From NCBI GenBank assembly GCA_963576565.1, contig OY755045.1, positions 36,166,667 through 36,230,666 of the forward strand: a DNA stretch of 64,000 nucleotides, given 5' to 3'. This document shows positions 10,302 through 20,019 of this stretch, one piece after another; position 1 is the stretch's first letter; every line of letters starts with the position of its first letter. The translations under genes were made by a program, and so were the position numbers. Source of the DNA: Aspidapion aeneum. Taxonomy: Eukaryota > Arthropoda > Insecta > Coleoptera > Brentidae. Below the pieces are notes generated by a model. That model saw only the letters and a program-made list of their open reading frames with translations, did no database searches and was not told the origin of the DNA.

Positions 10302-12209
10302 TCACAACGTTCTACGTCTTCCGATACCCAATCTCCACTCGTTTCTGTTTGCCCATAATTCATCATCTAGGCCTCTTATTCTTATTTCACTATCTATTCC
10401 TTCTCTCCAGCTTCTCCTTGGTCTTCCTCGTTTTCTTCGGCCAGTTGGTTTCCATTGTAATATTTGTTTAGGTAGTCTTCCATCATCCATTCTTTGTACA
10501 TGTCCGTACCACACCAGTTGTTTTGTTCTTATATCATCCACTAGAGTACGTTCACCCACTGTCATAATTTCTCTTATTCTTTGATTGGTAACTCTTTCTC
10601 TTTTTGATTTCCCTGCTGCTCTTCTCCAATAGTCCATCTCCGTAGCGGAAAGCATTTTTTCTGTTCTATCTTTGATTGGCCATACTTCTGAGCCGTATGT
10701 AATAATACTTTTTACAATAGTGTTATATATAAGCTTTTTGTTATGTTTTGATATACTTTGGTCCCAAATTATTCCATTTAATAAAGTTATTGCTTTTCTT
10801 CCTTGTACGTTTCTATCTTTTATAGCTTTGTCTAGTGTTCCGTCAGCTGTAATTTTTAGACCCAAGTATTTATACTCATCACAGGACTGAATTCGCTGCC
10901 CAGTATTTAAGATTAGATCCTGTTTCGTTCCACCAATACACATATACTCTGTCTTATTGATATTAACCTCTAGTCCCCACGTATTGTACTCGTCTATTAT
11001 TTTTCGTGTCATATATTCGAGGTCGTCATAATCCTGAGCCACCACTATCTGATCATCGGCGAAACATAAAGTATACAAGGTGGTTTCATTCAACGGAATT
11101 CCCATGTTTTGGCATATTCTCTTCCAGACTTTAAGGACCTGTTCCATATATATCTTGAAGAGCGTAGGCGAGATACAGCAACCTTGTTTAAGACCTTTAT
11201 TTACTTGAAAGCCTTTGGTTAGTTTTGCTTTTATTTTAACTTTTGCCTTACTATTGCGGTATAACTCTTTGATGGCCTTAATTAGTTGTACGCTTATGTT
11301 TGTCTTTTCCAACGCTTTCCAAAGTAGATTTAGTGGTATACTATCATATGCCTTCTGCAAATCTACGAAAAGCAGATGGAGCTCTTGTCCGTATGCCATT
11401 TTCTTTTCAATAACTTGGGTTATACAAAAGAGATGATCTGAAGTCGATCTACCCGCCCTGAAACCAGCTTGTTCTTCTGCCTCCATATCTTTATATTCGC
11501 TCTCCACTTTATTTCTTATTATTTTGCCATATATTCTGCTTAGCGTACTAGTTACAGATATACCTCTATAATTGTCACATATATCTCTCCTTCCTTTTTT
11601 GTGTATTGTGGATATATATGACGTTTTCCACTCAGTTGGTACTACAGCTCCATTTAAATATCTTTGGAAAAGATTCCGTAATCTACAAAACAATTCTTCA
11701 GTGCCATATTTAATAAGTTCCGCTGGGATATTTCCGGGTCCGGCAGATTTACCGCTTTTTAAGGTTTTGCACACGTTTTTGACCTCAGATATTGTGAGGG
11801 GTACTGGAGATCCCATCGTTCTAATGATATTGTCTCTTTCGTCTTCCTTGAATTCTGCTCTATCTTCAGTTAAAAGTTTTTTAAAATGCTCATCCCATTC
11901 TTTGTCTGGTATTGGTGAAATAATATCTCTGCATGTTTCTTTTTTGATCGATCTTATAGTTTTCCAGCTTTCGGTACTTCTCCTACCTCCTAAGTAAGAA
12001 TCTATTTTCTGGCACTTTTGCATCCATGATTGATTCTTCTTATCACTGATCATTCTTCTCACCTTTGATTGCGCGATTTTGTATTCTTCTCTGCTTCTAT
12101 CTGTCTTTTGGGATAAGTACGTGTGATATAATTTCCTTTTTTCCTCTATTTCACTTTCAATCTCAGCATCCCACCAGTATGGTTTTGTTCTTTTAGGAGT
12201 TTCTTCCAC
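10302..12209 (-). CDS. RTE reverse transcriptase region
   Basis: 635 codons from the first methionine; the frame is open further upstream to about 12300. Visible reverse-transcriptase landmarks are AGFRAGRSTSDHLF (about residue 250), LFVDLQKAYDSI, GLKQGCCISPTLF and the catalytic box LCFADDQIVVA (FADD form of the YxDD motif). The C-terminal part has GSEVWPIKDRTEKML, VWYGHVQRMDDGRLPKQIL and a basic tail GRRKRGRPRRSWREG, typical of insect RTE elements. It makes cDNA at nicked target sites. The start is uncertain because the natural protein is a fusion with the endonuclease, now broken by a one-base shift. Confidence 0.93.
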   Translation of the reverse strand: MEETPKRTKPYWWDAEIESEIEEKRKLYHTYLSQKTDRSREEYKIAQSKVRRMISDKKNQSWMQKCQKIDSYLGGRRSTESWKTIRSIKKETCRDIISPIPDKEWDEHFKKLLTEDRAEFKEDERDNIIRTMGSPVPLTISEVKNVCKTLKSGKSAGPGNIPAELIKYGTEELFCRLRNLFQRYLNGAVVPTEWKTSYISTIHKKGRRDICDNYRGISVTSTLSRIYGKIIRNKVESEYKDMEAEEQAGFRAGRSTSDHLFCITQVIEKKMAYGQELHLLFVDLQKAYDSIPLNLLWKALEKTNISVQLIKAIKELYRNSKAKVKIKAKLTKGFQVNKGLKQGCCISPTLFKIYMEQVLKVWKRICQNMGIPLNETTLYTLCFADDQIVVAQDYDDLEYMTRKIIDEYNTWGLEVNINKTEYMCIGGTKQDLILNTGQRIQSCDEYKYLGLKITADGTLDKAIKDRNVQGRKAITLLNGIIWDQSISKHNKKLIYNTIVKSIITYGSEVWPIKDRTEKMLSATEMDYWRRAAGKSKRERVTNQRIREIMTVGERTLVDDIRTKQLVWYGHVQRMDDGRLPKQILQWKPTGRRKRGRPRRSWREGIDSEIRIRGLDDELWANRNEWRLGIGRRRTL

Positions 12210-12294
12210 TAATCCTAGTGCTTCTTTTGCAGCTTGATGGATGCTTAATGTGATACATTCGTATTCCTCATCTGGGGTTTCACCTGAACTTGAA

Positions 12295-13140
12295 TTAAGT
12301 TTTTCGTTCAGTCTCTTTTTGTATAAGTTTTTTTACGCTGTCATGTTCTAGGCTTAGTAGATTATATTGACAGTGATCAATTTCCTCATTCACTGTATCA
12401 TCAAGATTTTGTTGATGGAGGCTTCGGCCTTGATAAGGAAAGATAATTTTGGTCTCCAGAAAATAGTGATCACTTCCGCATGTTGATCCACGCTTTGTTC
12501 TGACATCTTGAATTTTTAGTTTTGTCTTTTGTTTAGTGATAAGATAATCAATGACGGATTTCAGGTTTTGTGAGGGTTTGGTCCAGGTATATTTGTGTAT
12601 TTTCTTTTGTTGGAAAAAACCGTTTTGGATTTTTAGGTCTAATTGCTCACATACTGTGATAAGCCGGTTTCCATTGTCATTAACAACATCTTCTCCATAT
12701 TGGCCAACTGTCAGATCATTTACTCTGTTACCTGTTCTACTATTTAAATCTCCCAATATTACAATTTCTCTAGATGTACTTACTGCTGATATTTCATTGT
12801 GGATTTCTTCAAAAAAATTGTCTTTCACGGCTACATTTGCATCGTCATTATACGCATAGATTCCAAAAATCGTAAGTTTCATCCCTTTTATTGTTATATT
12901 CATTCTTATTAGCCGTTCATTTACTGCTTCCCAGTTGGTGATATATTTTCTAAATCTTTTGTTGACCAAAATAGATACTCCTTGTTGCGTGTGTTTTTCT
13001 TTTGCCACTCCGCTATAGAAATGGTCATACTGTCCTAGGTTTTCAGATCCTTTTCCTTTCTTCTTCGTTTCTGTTAGTACAGCAAGGTCAACCTTCATTC
13101 TGCTGCACTCATGGACTATATCATTCACTTTTCGACTCAT
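12295..13140 (-). CDS. RTE apurinic-like endonuclease region
   Basis: 281 codons. The apurinic/apyrimidinic endonuclease-like fold is shown by VLTETKKKG (catalytic glutamate), GVSILVNKRF, FGIYAYN, ILGDLNSRTG (GDxN motif), YTWTKP, IDYLI and the terminal SDHYFLETK (SDH motif). It nicks target DNA to prime reverse transcription. It ends at a stop caused by a one-base shift, after which the downstream frame continues with KRLNEKLNSSSGE into the reverse transcriptase. Confidence 0.93.
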   Translation of the reverse strand: MSRKVNDIVHECSRMKVDLAVLTETKKKGKGSENLGQYDHFYSGVAKEKHTQQGVSILVNKRFRKYITNWEAVNERLIRMNITIKGMKLTIFGIYAYNDDANVAVKDNFFEEIHNEISAVSTSREIVILGDLNSRTGNRVNDLTVGQYGEDVVNDNGNRLITVCEQLDLKIQNGFFQQKKIHKYTWTKPSQNLKSVIDYLITKQKTKLKIQDVRTKRGSTCGSDHYFLETKIIFPYQGRSLHQQNLDDTVNEEIDHCQYNLLSLEHDSVKKLIQKETERKT

Positions 13141-13734
13141 TCCTTGTACGTTCCTTGTTTTTTTATTATTCTTCTAAAAAATGTGTCTTTATATTTGTTT
13201 TAAATCTTTTGATTATTTGTTGTAATATAATTTTCCATTATATAAAAGTGATTTTTTGACAATGTTACTTTTAAATTGTATTGTTTGGTACACATTGGAT
13301 TGTCTTGTTTAATGTGTATGCATAATATTGATTTTGTTAAGCTTAATATTTGATTTTTTTAAATTAAATAATAAAGAGTGAATATAAATACATGTAATTA
13401 CTATTAGTTCAGGCAAGATTCGGGAAAATCCACTTTCTAGAAGCATTTTATATTACTTTTGGGCAAATAGGCAATTCCCCCTATTTTGACCCCGCTGAAT
13501 CCGAATATCCCTGTTACCAACTCGAAATATTGACAGGGGCTGAGATATTCAAGATGGCGGCCAAAATGGCGGCGGAATTTTAAATTGCCGCTGGAAAGCC
13601 CAAATTGTCACAGGTGTACATTCAGAATATATATTTGTATAATTAAAAAATAATAACATATTACTTTTTTTTTAAATGGCTGCAAAAACCTCCAAAAACC
13701 CCCCCAGACCCCTCAAAATCTGAAAGTTTTAGGT

Positions 13735-14465
13735 TTTTTCAAATTTTCTTAAAAACTAAGTTTCTAAGAGAAAAATGTATAATATACTTTATTGTAGACA
13801 ATAAAATTCCCTTTTCAGCATAGTCCAACTTAATAAAGTTAGACTAATAACAAGCTCTCCAGCGGCGTCCGTTAATTGAAGTAATTAAAAAAAGTTGAAA
13901 AAATACCTATGTTTTTTCCAAGATTTATTTAATTTTTTTAAAAACTAATATCTACAGAAAACCATGTATTACATTTTGGTATACTCAATAAAATTTTCTC
14001 CAAAATGACGTATAACATGATTAAATCGGTTTTATAAATAAAACTTCAGGAGCATCCGTAAATTAAATTAATTTTGAAAAAACAGAAAATAAACCATTTT
14101 TGTTACACGTTTTATCTAATCTTCTCAAAAACTAAGCTTAACATGAAAACACTTGTTATACACTTTTTTGTAGACAGGGAAATTCCCTTTTGAAAAATGT
14201 GAAACTTGGTGGGGTTTGACTTATAGCAAACTCTCCAGCGACGTCCGTCCATGGGGGTGATTTCAACAAATCATTAAAAAAAACATGTTTTTCGTACGTT
14301 TTATTCAATTTTCTTAAAAACCAAGCTCTTTATCAAAAAATGTGTTCTACACTTCGTCATAGCCAATAAAATTTCCTTTCAAACAATGTATAACAAAGTG
14401 GAAGTTATTTTATATTTACCGCTCCAGTGGTGTTCTTTATTTAATGAAATGATTTAAGATCAATC
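13735..14465. repeat. ~188-bp tandem units inside the TIR element
   Basis: Four diverged units share TTCTTAAAAACTAAG, CACTT-TTGTAGACA, AAAATTCCCTTT and CTCTCCAGCG-CGTCCGT words at matching positions. Spacings between the AAAACTAAG words are about 188, 187 and 191 bp. Confidence 0.75.
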
Positions 14466-14524
14466 CAAACTAGTCAATTTTGTGTCTTATTAGCTTTTCG
14501 GTGGATAATAAAGAGCGGCGGATA

Positions 14525-14690
14525 GAAGGTCAAAAGTATAAAAGGTCGAAAGTACAAAAGGTCGAAAAAATAAGGTCGAAAGTACAAAAGGTCGAAAATA
14601 CAACAGGTCGAAAGTACAAAAGGTTGAAAGTATAAAAGATCAAAAAACAATAGGTCGAAAGTTCAAAAGGTCGAAAGTATGAGTACCTAA
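14525..14690. repeat. short tandem repeat AAAGGTCGAAAGTAC
   Basis: About nine imperfect copies of a 16-18-bp unit (AAAGGTCGAAAGTACAA and variants) follow directly. It lies inside the 2.2-kb TIR element. The reverse strand gives a long but meaningless open frame rich in TFDLLYFR. Confidence 0.85.
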
Positions 14691-15933
14691 TTATGATTAT
14701 GCCCCCCCCCCCAAACCGTTGCATAAGATTCACCACTTTATTTTTAGTTCCATATGCTTAAAAAAATAACATAAAACACCTGTGTTACTACTGTTACTTT
14801 CTGCACAAAAATATTGTTTAGGGGGGACCATGGCCCCTATGCCCCCTCCCTTTATAACCACCGGTATTTTTTTGCTTTAAAGAATTTATTTAGATAAATA
14901 TAAATATCTAATCTAATCAAAAAACAGTTTATTTTAATTTGGAAACATTTTATTTTAATAGGTATAAATTACGAACCTTTTTAAAGTATTTATCATAACA
15001 TTAGCCTCACTCTGTAATATATTATTTAAAAAGAAATTGTCTTATCCTCAATAAAGAATAAAGGCACATTTTTTTTCTGAAAATCTTAGTTAGAGAAGAT
15101 ATTTAAATATGCAAAAGAAACTGATTATTTCAGTTATTTTTGAAAATAAGTTTATATTTGTACGCCCCTAAAGCCTTAAATATGGCAACAACCCGACATT
15201 TTAATAAAGTTTTTAAAAGAAAATGTTATGTTTTACAATAAAGTATACGACATATTTTTTCCTAAAAGGTGTAGTTTTTGAGAAAATTTTGAAAAACCTA
15301 TAATAAACATGTTTTTTCTAAATAATCCCAATTTACGTACGCCAATGAAGAGCTACTTGCTTTTCCTAACCTTATTGACCAATACACCGTTGGAAAGGGA
15401 ATTTTCTTCTCCACAAAAAACTGTTCTTTGTAATTTTTGATAAAAAGGTTAGTTTTCGAGAAAATTGCATAAAACTGAAAAAAAAAGGTTTTTGGGGGTT
15501 TGGGGGGATTTTCTCCGTCCCTGTCGATTTTTCGAGTTGGCAACAGAGATATTCGGATTCAGCGGGGTCAAATTAGGGGGAAATGTTGTGTTGCCAAAAA
15601 GTAATATGATTTGCTTCTAGACCGAACACGGAAAGCCTTTTAAAATAATATGCTCTGACTATATATATATAAACTTTCTAAATTAAGATGTCCAAGTGGT
15701 TTATATAAATTGAGGGTTGGTTTTAAAATTGAAGTTTATGTATACATTTTATGATTTTGTTTTGTAATTTTTTTAAAGGATTTATATTGGACGAGTTTGT
15801 ACACAACCCCGTATTGGTAATAAACATTTTATTTTGAAATAAAATAGGACAAAGTAAATTTTTTTAAGATGCTGATGAAGAAATTGGAATGTCGAGTTGT
15901 CGATTTTTTAGTTGCAATTCCATATTTTTCAAG

Positions 15934-16040
15934 GTTAGACCATCTATGGGCTGGAAGATTACTGGAAGAAAAAAGAAAAGCTGATGAACAACAGGCAATT
16001 AACACAAATATGTTGGTGAATATTCTACCCCGACATGTGG
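15934..16040 (+). CDS. adenylate cyclase exon, linker helix to C2
   Basis: The acceptor TTTTTCAAG precedes and the donor GTAAGT follows. The first base completes the split arginine codon of the previous exon. The residues LDHLWAGRLLEEKRKADEQQ form the charged signalling helix, and INTNMLVNILPRHV is the start of C2. The word NMLxNILPxHV is conserved in adenylyl cyclases. It ends one base into the next codon. Confidence 0.9.
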
Positions 16041-16760
16041 GTAAGTACTTGTTATACTACTATTTGACGGTAGATATAATTTTTTAGGGAAATTTGTATT
16101 TCTATATTTTGGCTTTAAATACTTTATTTTTAATATTTTATTTACGAGTCATCTATACCAACAGCAATGAAAAGCCTGAAAACATAACATTTATTTTGAA
16201 ACCCTAAATATTTAGAAGGTTTAAGTCGAAACATATTTTTTTATAAACTTCATATTATAATAAGCACACACACATAAAATAAGGGCTTATTTGGCTCATA
16301 ACTTACAAAAAGCTGAAAATAGTTACAAATGTTGGATTTTGGGTAAATTTATTAAATATTTTTTCGTTTTACAATAATATACTTCTACGTCTGTGAGCCT
16401 TTGGGTGTTTTATTGGCCACAGTCTACGCGTACTACTCTGTTACTATGGAAAGAACCAAGAACGGCGGCAAATCCCCTAGCTCGATCTCATACGTTTTTT
16501 GAGTGCAGCAAAGCAAGGTAGGCCAATTAGTTTCCTATTAGCTTAAAGATTCATCGCGAAAAATTATTTTTTTATTTATTTTAGAGCCGGTTTATATATT
16601 TCACCCGCAATCCCATTTATAACCCAGGTACGTGATAACCGGAGTACACTGTAAATATTTGGTACGAGTCACACAATGAGCGTGCCCGCGTCAGTCAGGC
16701 ACTTTATTATTTGTTGGGAGTTATAATTTTTTTTTGGTGAGCAGTACGTTTTTATTTTAG
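16041..16760. other. intron, nothing recognised
   Basis: A 720-bp intron with standard GTAAGT and TTTTAG ends. A slightly GC-richer part near 16390-16530 shows no coding frame or repeat that I can identify. Confidence 0.6.
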
Positions 16761-16930
16761 CAAAACTCTACCTTGACGTTAGCCGAGAGCAAAACGAACT
16801 ATACCACGAACGACACAATCATGCAGCCATTATGTTTGCCTCAATCGTTTTTGACGAAAATCTTCAAGAAAGTTTGGGCGAAAAGTTTTTTTTGATTAAG
16901 ATGAATGAGTTAATCACTGCGATTGACACC
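16761..16930 (+). CDS. adenylate cyclase exon, start of C2 core
   Basis: The frame joins as HVAKLYLDVSREQNELYHE, then RHNHAAIMFASIVFDENL, then KFFLIKMNELITAIDT before GTAAGT at 16931. VxVMFASI and LNEIIADFD are the usual forms of these motifs in C2; here they read AAIMFASI and MNELITAID, so the fold core is kept with changes. The loop between them is shorter than normal. The open frame continues a little past the donor, but the next exon joins better with the expected L-x-x-x-x-F-x-x-x-EKIK sequence. Confidence 0.88.
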
Positions 16931-16934
16931 GTAA

Positions 16935-18060
16935 GTACGTCGACATCCAGAAAGATCGAAAAAGTTTTGTCGAAACGTAGAATGGTAAAAAAAAGAACGC
17001 AGAATCGTAATTTTATCGAAAATAAAGCAGTCAAAAATAAAATAAGGAAAAATAGATTAAAGCAAACGTAGTTTTGTCGAACCGTAACAATGTCGAAAAT
17101 TATAAAGCAGATAAAAATTTAACAAATCGTAATTTTGTCGATCCGTAAAAATGTCGATAAAAATATAGCCGAAACGTAAAAGCAGCGAACCGTAATTTTG
17201 TCGAAACGCAAAAAGGTCGAATAATAGGAAAGTCTAAAATGAAGGTGCGATGTTGCCATATCCAGCAAAATTTCTTGCATTAGCATCTGAGTAAAAGAGG
17301 TCATTTATTATTAAGCTTAAGAAAGTAGTTTTTGTTTTAGATTTTATTTTGCAATTTAAGCTTTCACAATACTGACTTTACAGGCACCGGTTAAGACACG
17401 TTTGGTTCGGTTTGGTTCATTTAACACCGATTTAGACCGATTTAGAAGTGGGAGATCAGTTTATTTTGATAGCTCAATAAATAATTCAACCAAGAGCTAG
17501 CATATAATGTATTAGCACACTTCGCTTGCTTAGCATTATGAGGTTCTATGTTACAGTTATGAGGTTCTATCTTACAAATTTTAATATATTGACTTTTTCA
17601 TGCCCCAACGTTCTATGTTGAATGCTCTTGCTACTCATAAGACACCCATAGTTCTATGTAGCTTTTTCGCTAGAATATATAGGGGAATTTTGCATGGCCA
17701 TATTTCAAACGTAATTTTTTTGAAAAGTTGTTTATGTAACATAGAACCTCGTAACTCTAAGCAAGCGACTTGGCAACATCGGGCGTTTATTGCAGGTGTA
17801 ATATAAAATCGACGAATTTTACAATTCGACTTTTTTACGGTTTGACGTTTATGCGTTTTGACATAACTCCGTTTCGATGCTTTTGCATTTCGACTTTATT
17901 ATTTTGAACATTTTTACGGATCGATACAACTATAATTCGTTTCAATTATTTTCGACTATATTGTTTTCGATATTTTTGCGGATCGTCAAAACTACGTTGC
18001 GTTTAAATTATTTTCATCTATTCTATTTTCGATTGTTTTTATTTTCGATCAAATTACAGT
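16935..18060. repeat. foldback element built from CGTAATTTTGTCGA-like units
   Basis: The left arm (about 16940-17235) consists of short tandem words such as CGTAATTTTGTCGAAACGTA and CCGTAAAAATGTCGA. The right arm (about 17805-18060) carries the same words reversed (TCGACTTTTTTACGGTTTGACG and so on). The centre (about 17480-17800) has its own inverted pair: CTTGCTTAGCATTATGAGGT near 17527 against ACCTCGTAACTCTAAGCAAG near 17745. It is non-coding and lies just after the adenylate cyclase exon. Confidence 0.75.
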
Positions 18061-18276
18061 AAAAAATGTTTTTTCTTCCGCGCGCTGTAAGACTAAGATT
18101 TTAAAATTTTTACTTACAAGTACACCCTAGGTAGGTATACTACATGGGTTGCAAAAACTTTTTTAAAATGCACGTTTTTCGAAAACACAAACTTTCAAAT
18201 TACTTATTTTAAATAATTTTTTTATTAAAACATTTTTTTCAAAAACAAAGTTTTTAAGAACTCTTCAAATTTTTTT

Positions 18277-18703
18277 ACCTTCCTAGCCCACGTAGCAATG
18301 GCTAGAGAAGGTATTAGTTTCGACGAAATTTTTTTTTTGATATAACGCTGAAATTGTGTTATTTGGGTGTATATCGTCGTGATGTCTGTCTGTGTGTGTG
18401 TGTGTGAATATTTTTTTGTCCGTAACACGATAGCTCCTAAGCCCCTGGACCGATTTTCATCAAATTTTCAGGTAAAATAGTGTTCGACACTCTAACGAGC
18501 TGGTTAGATTTTGGTCAAAATCTATTAATGCTAACTTTTTAACGGAGCATCGTATCAATATGCTGTTTTCGGAATGTAGAAGATTACCTTTTGTTCAATA
18601 ATCTATGTTTAAAAGCTTCAGTTTTTGAGTAATTTACATTTACACTTGAAGTGTGCTAACATGCTAGCTAGGAAGGTATCAGATCCGTCATGGATCCATT
18701 TAT
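18277..18703 (+). mobile_element. family A MITE, copy 1
   Basis: Starts ACCTTCCTAGCCC and ends GCTAGCTAGGAAGGT, giving short inverted ends, followed by the shared tail ATCAGATCCGTCATGGATCC. Interior landmarks in all copies are TGGCTAGAGAAGGT, a TGTG or ACAC microsatellite, GTCCGTAACACGATAGCTCC, CCGATTTTCAT and GTGTTCGACACTCTAACGAG. Other copies are at 19631/21497, 33703, 39197, 47313 and 62405. It has no coding capacity. Confidence 0.85.
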
Positions 18704-18987
18704 TTTTTAACTTTTTTTTATAAGCAAATTTTTTAAGCCTCATTTTTGAATGTTTTTTTTTTAATAACATCTTTAAACTAGCTTTTCTGTGCTTCTTTTG
18801 AGAGTTCAAAATCAGTGTGATGCTGACCAATGTTTGCGAAAAATTTCAGTTAAAAAAAGTTTTTATAAAACTAGTTTTTTGAAAAACTGGCTTCTCGAAA
18901 ACATTTGAAATAAAAATAAGTTGCATCTTACTAGACCCTTTTTCGGGGATTTTTCTTAATTTATTCTTTTAAAATTAATTTTTTTAG

Positions 18988-19201
18988 TTAATAAATCGCA
19001 AAGAATTTCTAAAACTGGAAAAAATCAAAATAGCCAAATGGACCTACATGGCAGTATGCGGACTGAACAAAAATGTGGAATACAATATCGAAAATCACCC
19101 GACCAGTGCCACTCTGGATATTGTGCTAAATTTTGCTGTCAATATGTATAAGAAATTCCAGGAAATCAATGGGGTTATGTTTAATTTTCAGTTGAGGATA
19201 G
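18988..19201 (+). CDS. adenylate cyclase exon, C2 core with EKIK motif
   Basis: A 214-bp exon in phase 0. LINRKEFLKLEKIKIAKWTYMAVCGL corresponds to the strand-helix region that in most enzymes reads LEKIKTIGSTYMAASGL; the adenine-contacting lysine in EKIK is kept. The TIGS segment is replaced by IAKW, an unusual change. It continues through LDIVLNFAVNMYKKFQEIN and FNFQLRIG, the usual lead into the GxxxGPVVAGVIG segment. Confidence 0.93.
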
Positions 19202-19330
19202 GTAAATATTTTTCAAATAAAAGGATTTTACATTTCTTGGAGTATAAAATGAAATTTACTCTTACCCCTTTTACATACGCTCCTTCACAGAATTCACCAC
19301 TCGTTATTTGTTTATTATTTTTAATTATAG

Positions 19331-19444
19331 GAATTTGTCATGGGCCAATAGTAGCAGGTGTTGTAGGCTCCAAAAAACCGCTCTATGACATTTGGGGCAA
19401 TGCTGTTAATATGGCCTCCAGAATGGACACTACTGGAGTACCTG
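19331..19444 (+). CDS. adenylate cyclase exon, C2 catalytic segment
   Basis: Encodes ICHGPIVAGVVGSKKPLYDIWG then NAVNMASRMDTTGVP. This contains the residues that in C2 contact ATP: the aspartate of YDIWG, the asparagine of VNMASRM and the arginine two residues on. It is the strongest family signature in the window. The donor is GTAATT, slightly weak, but the join to the next exon gives the expected GVPGKIQV. Confidence 0.96.
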
Positions 19445-20019
19445 GTAATTTTATTTTTAATATTTTTATTTTTGTGTGACAAAATATTTGGATTAATTTT
19501 AAGTTACTACCAGAAATACTTAGTCATCGAACAAAAAAGCTAACGGATTCGTTTCCTTGTCAACCAACCTCTTTGTTTTTTATTGGGTGTTATAGCAATT
19601 TTGGACAAAAATATTCCCTCAACTCAATTTTTACCTTCCTAGTCCGCACAGTAATGGCTAGAGAAGGTTCTGATTCTTCTCTTTACTTCATGGACTTCGG
19701 GCCCTTAAGGCTCCAGCATCCAGGGAAATGTTGACACTTGAAGGCGCAAACCAAAGTTCACATCTAGGTTAATCCTATACCTCCAAGTTTACTACTTTGT
19801 TTAAACTATACTTAGTTCTTAATTATTATTTATTCACTTGTGTTGATGATTTATACTTTATGTTTTGTATATTTTTATTTTAATGATTTTATTTCCACTA
19901 TTCACTACATTTTAAATATTTGTTTTTTTTTGTTATATATTAATATTACTTGCATTAATGAATTTTATTGCTTCCTTTATCAAATAAGATTGATGATGTC
20001 TTAATAGAGATTCCACACA

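Larger units (their letters stand above)
10294..13170 (-). mobile_element. near-complete RTE-clade non-LTR retrotransposon
   Basis: One element of about 2.9 kb read on the minus strand: endonuclease at the right (12295-13165), reverse transcriptase at the left (10302-12300), then the (AT)n tail. It is slightly 5'-truncated: the frame is open upstream of the first methionine (KTRNVQG before MSRKV), then ends at about 13165, so the start codon and 5'UTR are missing. A single-base indel near 12310 in an A-rich run separates the two coding parts; otherwise the frames are long and free of stops. This suggests a young copy. It sits in the adenylate cyclase intron in antisense orientation. Confidence 0.92.
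13435..15621. mobile_element. 2.2-kb element with ~90-bp terminal inverted repeats
   Basis: The left end (13435-13530) and right end (15530-15621) are inverted copies. Both contain CTAGAAGCA, CATATTACTTTT-like, TTCCCCCTA, TTTGACCCCGCTGAATCCGA and CCAACTCGAAA-type words in mirror order. The interior holds about four degenerate ~188-bp tandem units (around 13743, 13931, 14118 and 14309), a short AAAGGTCGAAAGTAC array, and poly-C and poly-G runs. There is no transposase frame, so it is non-autonomous. A lone copy of one end lies at 41240-41322. Confidence 0.8.
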
